This document shows positions 8,006 to 15,000 of a DNA stretch of 15,000 nucleotides, piece after piece. A model generated the notes under the pieces. The model ran no database searches. It worked only from the letters and a program-made list of their open reading frames with translations, and was not told the DNA's origin. This stretch comes from Neocallimastix lanati (nom. inval.) (lineage: Eukaryota > Neocallimastigomycota > Neocallimastigomycetes > Neocallimastigales > Neocallimastigaceae). Made by a program: the position numbers and the translations under genes. How positions within the stretch are numbered: position 1 is the first letter of the stretch; each line of letters opens with the position of its first letter. The stretch is from assembly GCA_016946835.1 (NCBI GenBank), contig JACVTC010000356.1, forward strand, positions 1 through 15,000, read 5' to 3'.

Positions 8006-8400
8006 TTTTAACTATTATTTTAAATTATTTTTTTAAAAAAAAAAAAAAATAACATTTATTAAATTAAAATATAAAAAATTAATTTGGAGCTTGTATCACG
8101 AAGGGCATTCCGGGCGGTAGCTTCTTCTTGATATTGTTATTCAGAGAGAGAATTATACAGAATTGATATTTTCTGTATTTTAGATCATTTTTATTATTGG
8201 AATTCTTCTGTATTTTAGTTCATTTTTATTTTAATAAAGATTTAATTTATTTTTAATTTTTGATTTTATTTTTAGTTTATTTCAAAGGTTTTAGAAAATA
8301 TTATATAGAAACTTATAATTCTGTATTTTACATCAAATATTTATTGAAATAGGTTTTATTATTCTTAATATAAAAATAAGAATTAGTAATGATTTAAATA

Positions 8401-8820
8401 TTATATAATTTTTAATAAGAATATTTAGTAATAATTTTTATTATATTTAATATTAATAAAAGAATTTTATAAGAATATTTAATAATAATTTTTATTATAA
8501 AAGATTTTAATAAGAATATTTAATAATAATTTTTATTATATTTAATATTAATGAAAGAAATTTATATGAATATTTAATAATAATTTTTTATTATATTTAA
8601 TATTAATAAAAGAATTTTATAAGAATATTTAATAATAATTTTTATTATATTTAATATTAATAAAAGAAATTTATAAGAATATTTAATAATAATTTTTATT
8701 ATATTTAATATTAATAAAAGAAATTTATAAGAATATTTAATAATAATTTTTATTATATTTGATATTAATAAAGATTTTAATAAGAATATTTAATAATAAT
8801 TTTATTTTATTATTATTAAG
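8401..8820 (-). repeat. Tandem 53-54 bp repeats in the Element 2 LTR
   Basis: About eight copies of the unit also present at 1-310 (AAGAATATTTAATAATAA, then TTTTTATTATATTTAATATT, then AATAAAAG). One copy, near 8480-8510, is shortened. The copy number differs from the visible part of LTR-1, so the array changes length within the family. Position in the 5' half of the LTR (sense) places it in U3, where repeated units often act as enhancers; that role is inference. Confidence 0.82.
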
Positions 8821-8862
8821 AGTATTTAATAGGAAATACAAGGTATTTAGTGACACCCCGTA

Positions 8863-11800
8863 TCATAATCTCCCCGCTTTAAGATGAGACTTCGTCCCCT
8901 GAAGTCTGATTATACCAAGTATAATAATGAACAAGATTTTTCTGGTGTACATTTCTGCAGCTATTTCACCAGCGTAAATATCACAAATACAAGCGGTATT
9001 ATAATTCATTTGAACAATTCTAAAAGGACCAGTGTAAAAGGGGTCTAACTTTCTTCTTGAGAAATTTCTAACTAAAACTAAGTCCCCTGGTTCAAAAACA
9101 GTATTCATAGATTTTTGTTGTTTTCTTCTATTTTCCCATAATTTATTAGCATTATCAATATTAGCAGTGGCTTCCATAATCCATTTATGATGAGTTGTAA
9201 ATTTTCTAATTAAATATTCATCAAAGGTTTCATTTATATTTCTATCATTATATGCAATTGTTAATTCGAATGGTTGTAGATCAGTTCTACCATATAAGAG
9301 TTCAAAACTAGAAAATTTTGTAACTTCACTTTTGCAAGTTCTTAAGGCCCATAAAGCAACTGGAAGAATTTCATTCCAATTCTTTTCTGTTCCTCCAAGT
9401 AGTCTAATATATTTTATAATTTCTCTATTTCTATTTTCAACTTGGCCATTACTTTCAGGATGGTAAGTACTGATATAATGAACATAAACATTATATAAAT
9501 CCAAAAATCCTTTTGTAGCATTGGAAGTAAATTGCGGACCATTATCATTGATTAAAATTTCAGGAATGCCATGTCGAGAAAATACATTAGTAAGAAACTT
9601 AATAACGTCTTTAGATTCAATTGTAGGAAATGGTTCGGCTTCTACCCATTTTGTAAAATAATCAACTAAAACAATTATGTATTTATTATTTGATTTAGTG
9701 ATAGGTAAGGGTCCTATAATGTCTAAACCAATTCGAGTAAAGGGTAAACCTGGTTTAGTAGCAAATGATTCAGTACCTCTATTAATTGGTTGTGGTCTGT
9801 TCATTTGACAATCATGGCAAGTTTTAACAAGTAATTCTACATCTTTGGACATGTTTTCCCAATAATATTTCCTTTTAAGTCTATCGTATGTTTTATAATA
9901 GCCTTCATGTCCAACACTATGCGCAGCTAATAATAGTTCTATTTTCTCTTCTTTGTTTTCGACAAATTTACGAATATTTTCTCCGTCTTTAAAATATTTA
10001 ATATTATCTATAATAATTATTTTCTTTTTCAAATATTCTTTAATAGCAATACTATTATTTAATTCTTCAACTTCAGTATTATTACTGTCATCATTAGTTG
10101 TAACAAAAATTATTTCATTTTCATTAAAATTATTTTCAATGGAATCTTTATTTAAAATATAATAATTTTCCAAATTATTATTATCTTTACTTTTATTTAA
10201 ATTAATATTATTTTCATTATAGTTATCATTAATTTTAGAATTACATATATTAAGATTTTTATTATAAGAATTTTCAGAAATATTAATTAAAGGATTTTTA
10301 TCAAAATTATTTTCATAAAAATTTTTAATACAATTTTTATTAATATTGTTATAATTAAGTTTTTCAGAAAAATTTTTAATATTATTTTGATTAAGGTTAC
10401 AAAATTCCTTTGAAAATTTTTTAATATCGTTACTACTATTATTACAATTATTATCAAAATTTTCTAAATAAAAATTTTTGTCATTATTATTATTATTATT
10501 ATTATTAAATTTTTCATAATAACTATTAACACTGGAATTATTATTTAAATTTTTAAAAATATAATTATTATTATTATTATTATTATTATTTAATTTATTT
10601 AAAGAATTAATTATATTATTATCTAAATTAATTTTATTAAAATTAACGTAATTATTTTCTTCAGAAATATTATTTAAAGGATAATCAATTTTATTTGTAT
10701 TATTCATTCTATTTATATTTTCAATAGAATCGTAATTAATATTTTCATTATTATTCAAATGAATAAACAAAGTATTATTTTTAATTTCTTTATTAATATT
10801 TTTAGAGTCAGGAATTAATCGAGAAAGTGCATCAACAATAACATTTTTCTTTCCTCGTTCATATTTAACTACAATTTTTAACATACTAAAAGTTATAACC
10901 CATCTAGCTTGACGAGCATTATTTGGTTCTTTATTATTAAATAACCCTATTAAAGGTTTATGATAAGTATATAAGATAGTATCATATTTATTACCACTAA
11001 AATATGGTTTAAATTTTAAACAACAATAATAAGCAGCTGTGCCTTCTAAATCAGTAATACTATAATTTATTTCAGTAGGTTTTAAAGATTTACTAATGTA
11101 TAGAATTGGATGTTCGATGTTATCTTTATCTTTCTGCATTAATACACCACCTATTCCATCTAATGAAGCATCCGTTCTAATTAAAAATTGTTTATCATAA
11201 TCTGGATATTTAAGAATAGGAGCTTCAATAAGTTTTTCCTTAAGAATTTTAAATCTTTCTTCAGTTATATCATCCCAGATATATTTTATATTTTTCTTTA
11301 ATAGTTTAAATAATGGTTGAGCAATTATAGCAAAATCTTTAATAAATTTTCTATAATATCCAATTACACCTAAGAAAGATCTTAATTGAGTAATATTTTT
11401 AGGTGATTCCCATTTGGATATTACATCTACCTTTTTGGGTACTGGCTTTATACCTTCTGTGGATAAAATATGGCCTAATACTTCAACTTCTTGTTTAATA
11501 AAATGGCATTTTGATAAATTAGCCTTTAGACCATTTTCTTTAATAATATCAAAAACTTTTTGCAGATCCAATATGTGTTGTTCCAAGGTATCAGAAAATA
11601 TTACTAAATCATCCATATAAATGAACATACATTTACCAATTAAAGGCAAGAATATTCTGTTCATTTCACGTTGGAAAGTTGCAGGAGCATTACAAAGTCC
11701 GAATGGCATAACTTTGTAATTATAATTTCCAAACATTGTTGTAAAGCAAGTTTTATCTCTGTCTTCTTTTTCCATAGGAATCTGATGGAAACCAGAAAAT

Positions 11801-14529
11801 AAGTCAAGCGTGGTTAAGTACTTAACTTTATTGCCTATAGAAAATAATATTTCTTCTATATAAGGTAAAGGATATGCGTCTTTAATAGTAATATCATTTA
11901 ATTTTCTATAATCCACTACCATTCTCCATTTACCATTCTTTTTAGGAACGAGAATAACTGGGAACGACCATGATGATTTTGAAGGTTCTATCAATCCATT
12001 TCTTAATAATTTACTTATTTCTTCTCTTAGTATACTCATTTGCTTCTTATTTGCTATTCGATACATTCTTTGTTTAATTGGCATTCGACCACTTATGATT
12101 TTTATTTTATGACTTAGTAATTTCGATTTACCTAAATCATCTGTATCAAGTGCTAATACATTTATATTATTTAATAATAAAAACTTTAGTTTATTTCTAA
12201 TTTTTGTTGGTGCTTTCGCCGCAACTTCATGAATAGTTATTTCCTTTGCACTTTTAAAATTCTTAACAGTATTTTCAATAGAAATATCAATATTTTTGAT
12301 TACACTGTTTTCATAATTCTTTTTATTATTAATTTCATTTATTTTTGTTAATAAAGAATAATTATTTTGTAAAGAATTTTTATTATCTTTTTTGTTACCA
12401 CTTATAACGAAATCATTAATATCATTAACATGATGATTAATTTCGAAAGAATTTTTATTATTAACATCTTCATTAAAAATTGAGGAAAAATTTTTATTAC
12501 TAATAGTATTATCAACATCTTTAGAAACTATATTATCATTATTATCATTACAAAAATTTTCAGAAGGTTTATCAGTATTAATATTATTTTTATTAAGGTT
12601 TTCAGAAAGATTATTAATATTATTTTTATTAAGGTTTTCAGAAAGATTATTAATATTATTTTTATTAAGGTTTTCAGAAAGATTATTAATATTATTTTTA
12701 TTAAGGTTTTCAGAAAGATTATTAATATTATTTTTATTAAAAATTTCAGAAAAATTATTAATATTATTTTTATTTCCAAAAATATTATAAGGATTATTAG
12801 TATTATTAATGCTATTTAAGTTTTCATAAATATTATTAATATTATCTAAATCTTTAGAAATATTATCAGTATTATTAACATCATATAAATTTTTAGAGAA
12901 ATTATTAATATTATTTTTATTATTAAAATTTTCAGAAGAACAATTTTTATTATTAATACTAATCGAATTATTGATATTATTTTTATTAATAGGTTTTTCA
13001 AAAATATTATTAATTCTATTATTAAAAATTTTATTAGAAAAATTTTTATTATTAAAATTTTTATTAGATAGATTTTTACTAGAAAAATTTTTATTATAAA
13101 AATTTTCGATATTATTATTATTATCGATATTAATTTCATTTGGATTATCATGATTATTTATAGTATTAAAATTTTTGTTAGTATTATTATTATTAATATC
13201 TTTATTAGAAGAACAATTATTATTATAAATTTTAGAAATTTTATCATTATTAATTTTACATCCAAATACATTCTTTAAATAATTATCATTATTATTTATA
13301 TTGCAAAAATTATTTCCATCTTTATCATTATGATTTCCAAAGGAATTATCAATATCATTATTATCATTATTTTCTTCATATAAAATTTGAATATATTTAT
13401 CTTCGGTGGTTAATAAATAATCAACTAGCACATCTTTATTCAATTCTTCTTCGAATTCATCTTTAATATCATCTTCTTCATCTTCTATTTCCGTCACACT
13501 TTCAAAACTTCCTATCTTTCGTATCTCATCTGTTTTTTGATACAAGGTGTGATCAGAGAAGTCCATAATAATCTTCATTCTAGCTAGCGCATCCACACCA
13601 ATTAATACTTGGAAAATATCATCTTTTTCAACCAATCTAAAGATTTCCTTAGAAGTAATATTTCCAATTGTTATTTCTATTTCATATAATTTTGAGATGA
13701 GCGTGGTATTAGTACAAGCTTGATATAAAGTTTCTTTAATAGCAGAAATTGGTTTAAATGGAATTTTATTATTTATCATGAATGTTTTGGTGATCATATT
13801 AATAGAAGAACAGGAATCTAAATATACTGTAGTTTCTACGTTTTCTACCTTACATTTTGTTTTTACAATCTTATCTTTCTTAATTGTTGATAAGATTGTT
13901 TCTTCATCTTCTATAATTGTTGTAAACTTTAAGGCTTTAGATAATTCAGTTCTCAATTTAGGATTGATATTGAGCAACTGTCCGATGGTAATATTAGCGA
14001 ACTTATTTCCAATATCGTCCACTATATTATAATTATCTTGATTTCCTGTTATTTTTAATTTTTTTGTAATATTTTCCTTATTGGATTTTTCTACCTTTTT
14101 TTCACTTGGAAGTTGTATTTCTTTAGCTAATTCTTTTATTTCTTTTGCTCTTTCTTTCTTGTTTCTTCTTTTTGCTTCTTCAATTGAGGGTTCATTTATA
14201 AAAGATGGATCAAGATGATTTAACGCTTCTGTTTCTTTTTGATTTTCATTTCCTTTATTATTACTATTAGTTTCACTTTCTGGTTCCATTTCCATTTGTT
14301 CCTGATTATTTGATGGAACTTTAATTGGTTGAGGATTTTCTTTTAAACTTTTCTTAGTTGCTTTCTTATATGGTTTATTTTCATTAGTTTTTCTACTTCT
14401 TCTTTCAGCTACAATGGCTATTTCTTTATTATCTTCTATATTCGAAGATTCTTTAGCTCCAGTAAGTGAATTAGTTAAAAGAGTTGTATTGGTTTGATTT
14501 ATGGGAGTATTCCTTCTCCCATTTAGAAG
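8863..14529 (-). CDS. Pol polyprotein of Element 2 (protease, RT, RNase H, integrase), -1 frame
   Basis: About 1,888 codons after the frameshift site at 14529; no ATG is needed, although one occurs at 14295 (residue 1 below). Domains: Lys/Glu-rich start 1-90; protease with D160-S-C where D-S/T-G is usual, and LIGVDAL at 231-237; Asn-rich spacer ~303-680; RT ~730-945 with YMDD 893-896; RNase H D1042, E1084, D1155, but the TDHK Asp replaced by Tyr (Y1111); second Asn-rich spacer ~1160-1395; integrase H1459, H1463, C1493, C1496 and D1525, D1584, E1620 (D-x58-D-x35-E); GPFRI at 1756-1760. The last ~30 codons are unusually hydrophobic, and the reading runs through the polypurine tract so that the LTR's first bases (TGA, 8865-8863) serve as stop. 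Another frame there looks more natural and ends at TAA 8881-8879, so a recent 1-nt loss near 8956-8970 is likely. Confidence 0.93.
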   Translation of the reverse strand, partial: LLNGRRNTPINQTNTTLLTNSLTGAKESSNIEDNKEIAIVAERRSRKTNENKPYKKATKKSLKENPQPIKVPSNNQEQMEMEPESETNSNNKGNENQKETEALNHLDPSFINEPSIEEAKRRNKKERAKEIKELAKEIQLPSEKKVEKSNKENITKKLKITGNQDNYNIVDDIGNKFANITIGQLLNINPKLRTELSKALKFTTIIEDEETILSTIKKDKIVKTKCKVENVETTVYLDSCSSINMITKTFMINNKIPFKPISAIKETLYQACTNTTLISKLYEIEITIGNITSKEIFRLVEKDDIFQVLIGVDALARMKIIMDFSDHTLYQKTDEIRKIGSFESVTEIEDEEDDIKDEFEEELNKDVLVDYLLTTEDKYIQILYEENNDNNDIDNSFGNHNDKDGNNFCNINNNDNYLKNVFGCKINNDKISKIYNNNCSSNKDINNNNTNKNFNTINNHDNPNEINIDNNNNIENFYNKNFSSKNLSNKNFNNKNFSNKIFNNRINNIFEKPINKNNINNSISINNKNCSSENFNNKNNINNFSKNLYDVNNTDNISKDLDNINNIYENLNSINNTNNPYNIFGNKNNINNFSEIFNKNNINNLSENLNKNNINNLSENLNKNNINNLSENLNKNNINNLSENLNKNNINTDKPSENFCNDNNDNIVSKDVDNTISNKNFSSIFNEDVNNKNSFEINHHVNDINDFVISGNKKDNKNSLQNNYSLLTKINEINNKKNYENSVIKNIDISIENTVKNFKSAKEITIHEVAAKAPTKIRNKLKFLLLNNINVLALDTDDLGKSKLLSHKIKIISGRMPIKQRMYRIANKKQMSILREEISKLLRNGLIEPSKSSWSFPVILVPKKNGKWRMVVDYRKLNDITIKDAYPLPYIEEILFSIGNKVKYLTTLDLFSGFHQIPMEKEDRDKTCFTTMFGNYNYKVMPFGLCNAPATFQREMNRIFLPLIGKCMFIYMDDLVIFSDTLEQHILDLQKVFDIIKENGLKANLSKCHFIKQEVEVLGHILSTEGIKPVPKKVDVISKWESPKNITQLRSFLGVIGYYRKFIKDFAIIAQPLFKLLKKNIKYIWDDITEERFKILKEKLIEAPILKYPDYDKQFLIRTDASLDGIGGVLMQKDKDNIEHPILYISKSLKPTEINYSITDLEGTAAYYCCLKFKPYFSGNKYDTILYTYHKPLIGLFNNKEPNNARQARWVITFSMLKIVVKYERGKKNVIVDALSRLIPDSKNINKEIKNNTLFIHLNNNENINYDSIENINRMNNTNKIDYPLNNISEENNYVNFNKINLDNNIINSLNKLNNNNNNNNNYIFKNLNNNSSVNSYYEKFNNNNNNNNDKNFYLENFDNNCNNSSNDIKKFSKEFCNLNQNNIKNFSEKLNYNNINKNCIKNFYENNFDKNPLINISENSYNKNLNICNSKINDNYNENNINLNKSKDNNNLENYYILNKDSIENNFNENEIIFVTTNDDSNNTEVEELNNSIAIKEYLKKKIIIIDNIKYFKDGENIRKFVENKEEKIELLLAAHSVGHEGYYKTYDRLKRKYYWENMSKDVELLVKTCHDCQMNRPQPINRGTESFATKPGLPFTRIGLDIIGPLPITKSNNKYIIVLVDYFTKWVEAEPFPTIESKDVIKFLTNVFSRHGIPEILINDNGPQFTSNATKGFLDLYNVYVHYISTYHPESNGQVENRNREIIKYIRLLGGTEKNWNEILPVALWALRTCKSEVTKFSSFELLYGRTDLQPFELTIAYNDRNINETFDEYLIRKFTTHHKWIMEATANIDNANKLWENRRKQQKSMNTVFEPGDLVLVRNFSRRKLDPFYTGPFRIVQMNYNTACICDIYAGEIAAEMYTRKILFIIILGIIRLQGTKSHLKAGRL
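8869..8880 (-). other. Polypurine tract of Element 2
   Basis: Minus-strand AAAGCGGGGAGA, followed by TTA and then the LTR start TGATACGGGG. Expected plus-strand primer; one interrupting C. Confidence 0.85.
10111..10818 (-). repeat. Asn-rich spacer between RNase H and integrase of Element 2
   Basis: Residues ~1160-1395 of pol (ATG numbering) are dominated by Asn with Lys, Ile, Phe, Ser and Glu, and include runs of nine (1236-1244) and eight (1264-1271) Asn encoded by AAT-rich codon repeats (visible as ATT repeats near 10479-10505 and 10564-10590). No domain is recognisable. The frame stays open throughout. Confidence 0.85.
12256..13389 (-). repeat. Asn-rich spacer between protease and RT of Element 2
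   Basis: Residues ~303-680 of pol are low-complexity Asn/Ile/Lys/Phe/Ser sequence with imperfect repeats of NKNFSSKNLS type and a 12-residue tandem repeat (separate entry). In ordinary Ty3/Gypsy elements this stretch is much shorter. The frame is fully open, so lengthening occurred in multiples of three or was selected for openness. Confidence 0.85.
12595..12776 (-). repeat. 36-bp coding minisatellite (12-residue repeat) in Element 2 pol
   Basis: The marker AAGGTTTTCAGAAAGA starts at 12595, 12631, 12667 and 12703, exactly 36 bp apart, with a diverged copy at 12739. It encodes tandem NNLSENLNKNNI units (residues ~510-573). The near-identity of four copies points to recent expansion by slippage or unequal exchange. 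Confidence 0.93.
14501..14522 (-). promoter_or_regulatory. Frameshift-stimulating hairpin
   Basis: In sense, ATGGGAG then the 8-nt loop AAGGAATA then CTCCCAT: a perfect 7-bp stem starting right after the gag stop, six nucleotides downstream of the slippery heptamer. I could not identify a pseudoknot partner for the loop. Confidence 0.8.
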
Positions 14530-15000
14530 TTTAAAGGTTGATTATTGTTATTAAAGAAATTTTGGTTATTATTAATAGGATCTATGTTATTATGATTAGG
14601 ATTTGAACTGTTATAACTAGTATTATTATAATTAGTATTAACATTAAAGTTTCCATTTGAGTTATAATTATTTACATTATTAGTATTAATTTTAGAGTTT
14701 CTATTTAAATTACTAATATTATAATTACCATCATAGTTATTATTATTGTTTAGGTTATGATTTCTGTTTGTATTGCTGTTATTTGTAATGTAGAGATTAT
14801 TGTTATTAAGTCTTCCAGTAGCTTCCATATCAGCTAGTTCTTGATAAGTATAAGGACAATCTTGCATCCTATGACAAGGTTGATGACATTTAAAACAATT
14901 TAGATTAATATTATTAGACATAAAATTTTGATTTCTTAAATTATTTTTAATTCCGGGTACTTTATTATTGCTAAAATTATTATTCATGTTGTTAAAATTT
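14523..15000 (-). CDS. Gag C-terminal part, Element 2 (N-terminus outside window)
   Basis: The frame is open to the window edge, so the internal ATG at 14987 is not taken as the start. The visible part contains a CCHC zinc knuckle, C31, C34, H39, C44 counted from that ATG (CFKCHQPCHRMQDC), the nucleocapsid motif that binds genomic RNA. It is followed by PYTYQELADMEATGRL and about 90 residues of Asn-rich low-complexity sequence up to the stop TAA (14525-14523). The Gag capsid fold should lie upstream, beyond 15000. The slippery heptamer is two codons before the stop, so a fraction of ribosomes should make Gag-Pol. Confidence 0.88.
   Translation of the reverse strand, partial: NFNNMNNNFSNNKVPGIKNNLRNQNFMSNNINLNCFKCHQPCHRMQDCPYTYQELADMEATGRLNNNNLYITNNSNTNRNHNLNNNNNYDGNYNISNLNRNSKINTNNVNNYNSNGNFNVNTNYNNTSYNSSNPNHNNIDPINNNQNFFNNNNQPLNF
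14529..14535 (-). promoter_or_regulatory. -1 ribosomal frameshift slippery heptamer T TTA AAC
   Basis: Read in the gag frame as CCT TTA AAC TTC TAA, the heptamer T TTA AAC has the X XXY YYZ form used by many viruses and retroelements. The -1 frame is open across it and continues into pol for about 1,888 codons, while gag stops two codons later. This explains how pol is made without its own start. Confidence 0.85.

Larger units (their letters stand above)
7270..8865 (-). repeat. 3' LTR of Element 2 (1,596 bp including a SINE)
   Basis: Bounded by TGATACGGG at the left and CCCGTATCA at the right, a 9-bp terminal inverted repeat with TG...CA ends. Removing the SINE and one target duplication leaves about 1,123 bp. 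Contents: AT-rich 7270-7517; SINE 7533-7991; AT-rich 8006-8400, including a GC-richer patch near 8085-8140 that I do not recognise and repeated TTCTGTATTTTA motifs near 8172, 8208 and 8319; tandem array 8401-8820. The polypurine tract adjoins its right edge. The 5' partner LTR is outside the window, so the left boundary rests on the inverted repeat alone. Confidence 0.78.
7270..15000 (-). mobile_element. Element 2: Ty3/Gypsy retrotransposon without chromodomain (partial)
   Basis: Minus-strand element whose 3' end is the LTR at 7270-8865 and whose gag runs off the right edge. Order in sense: gag with CCHC knuckle, -1 frameshift signal, protease, RT, RNase H, integrase with GPY/F, polypurine tract, 3' LTR. 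It differs from Element 1 in having a separate pol frame, no chromodomain, TG...CA LTR ends and very long Asn-rich spacers. The 5' LTR, primer site and Gag N-terminus lie beyond 15000. A SINE interrupts its 3' LTR. Confidence 0.92.

Noticed and set aside
12528-13151. Ile/Leu/Lys-rich minus-strand ORFs at 12528-12779 and 12846-13151
   Set aside because: Alternative-frame shadows of the Asn-rich AAT repeats of Element 2 pol.
9953-14032. Plus-strand ORFs at 9953-10162, 11414-11620 and 13778-14032
   Set aside because: Antisense to well-supported pol domains, with no recognisable protein features.
14295-14295. ATG at 14295 as the true start of Element 2 pol
   Set aside because: The frame is open another 78 codons upstream to the slippery heptamer, so pol is better explained as a frameshift product.

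Overview
The window is an extremely AT-rich eukaryotic segment made almost entirely of nested retrotransposons on the minus strand; I see no host protein gene. Asn-rich proteins, poly-Asn codon runs, long A/T homopolymers and two Ty3/Gypsy (Metaviridae) elements, one with a chromodomain, suggest an AT-rich early-diverging fungus (anaerobic gut fungi would fit). A dictyostelid-like host is not excluded. The organism call is inference.

Layout in plus coordinates. (1) 1-310 and 7154-7265 are the two halves of one AT-rich LTR ('LTR-1') carrying 53-54 bp tandem repeats. (2) Element 1, a complete Ty3/Gypsy chromovirus at 311-7153, is inserted in that LTR. It has 641-bp LTRs (311-951 and 6513-7153), a 5-bp target duplication ATATT, a polypurine tract, and gag-pol-chromodomain split over three frames (5292 to 962). 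Its 1.2-kb leader holds three long poly(A) tracts (RNA sense), a structured island and 43-bp repeats. (3) After LTR-1 comes the 4-bp spacer GTAT, then Element 2, a different Ty3/Gypsy element that runs off the right edge (7270 to beyond 15000). Its 3' LTR (7270-8865) is interrupted by a tRNA-derived SINE (7533-7991) with a perfect 15-bp target duplication. (4) The Element 2 coding region has gag (14523 to beyond 15000) and a pol frame of about 1,888 codons (14529-8863) in the -1 frame. A textbook -1 frameshift signal joins them: slippery T TTA AAC, 6-nt spacer, 7-bp hairpin.

Relative ages. Element 1 LTRs differ only by two homopolymer indels, so it is probably the youngest insertion, yet its gag-pol carries frameshifts. 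Element 2 keeps one very long open frame but shows a RNase H catalytic Asp to Tyr change, a protease D-S-C in place of D-S/T-G, and a likely frame slip in the last ~35 codons. Its pol is swollen by two Asn-rich insertions, between protease and reverse transcriptase and between RNase H and integrase.

Most worth following up: the SINE with an encoded CCA after its tRNA-like head, the -1 frameshift signal, the Asn-rich spacers placed exactly between pol domains, and the Element 1 leader, which lacks a canonical tRNA primer site.
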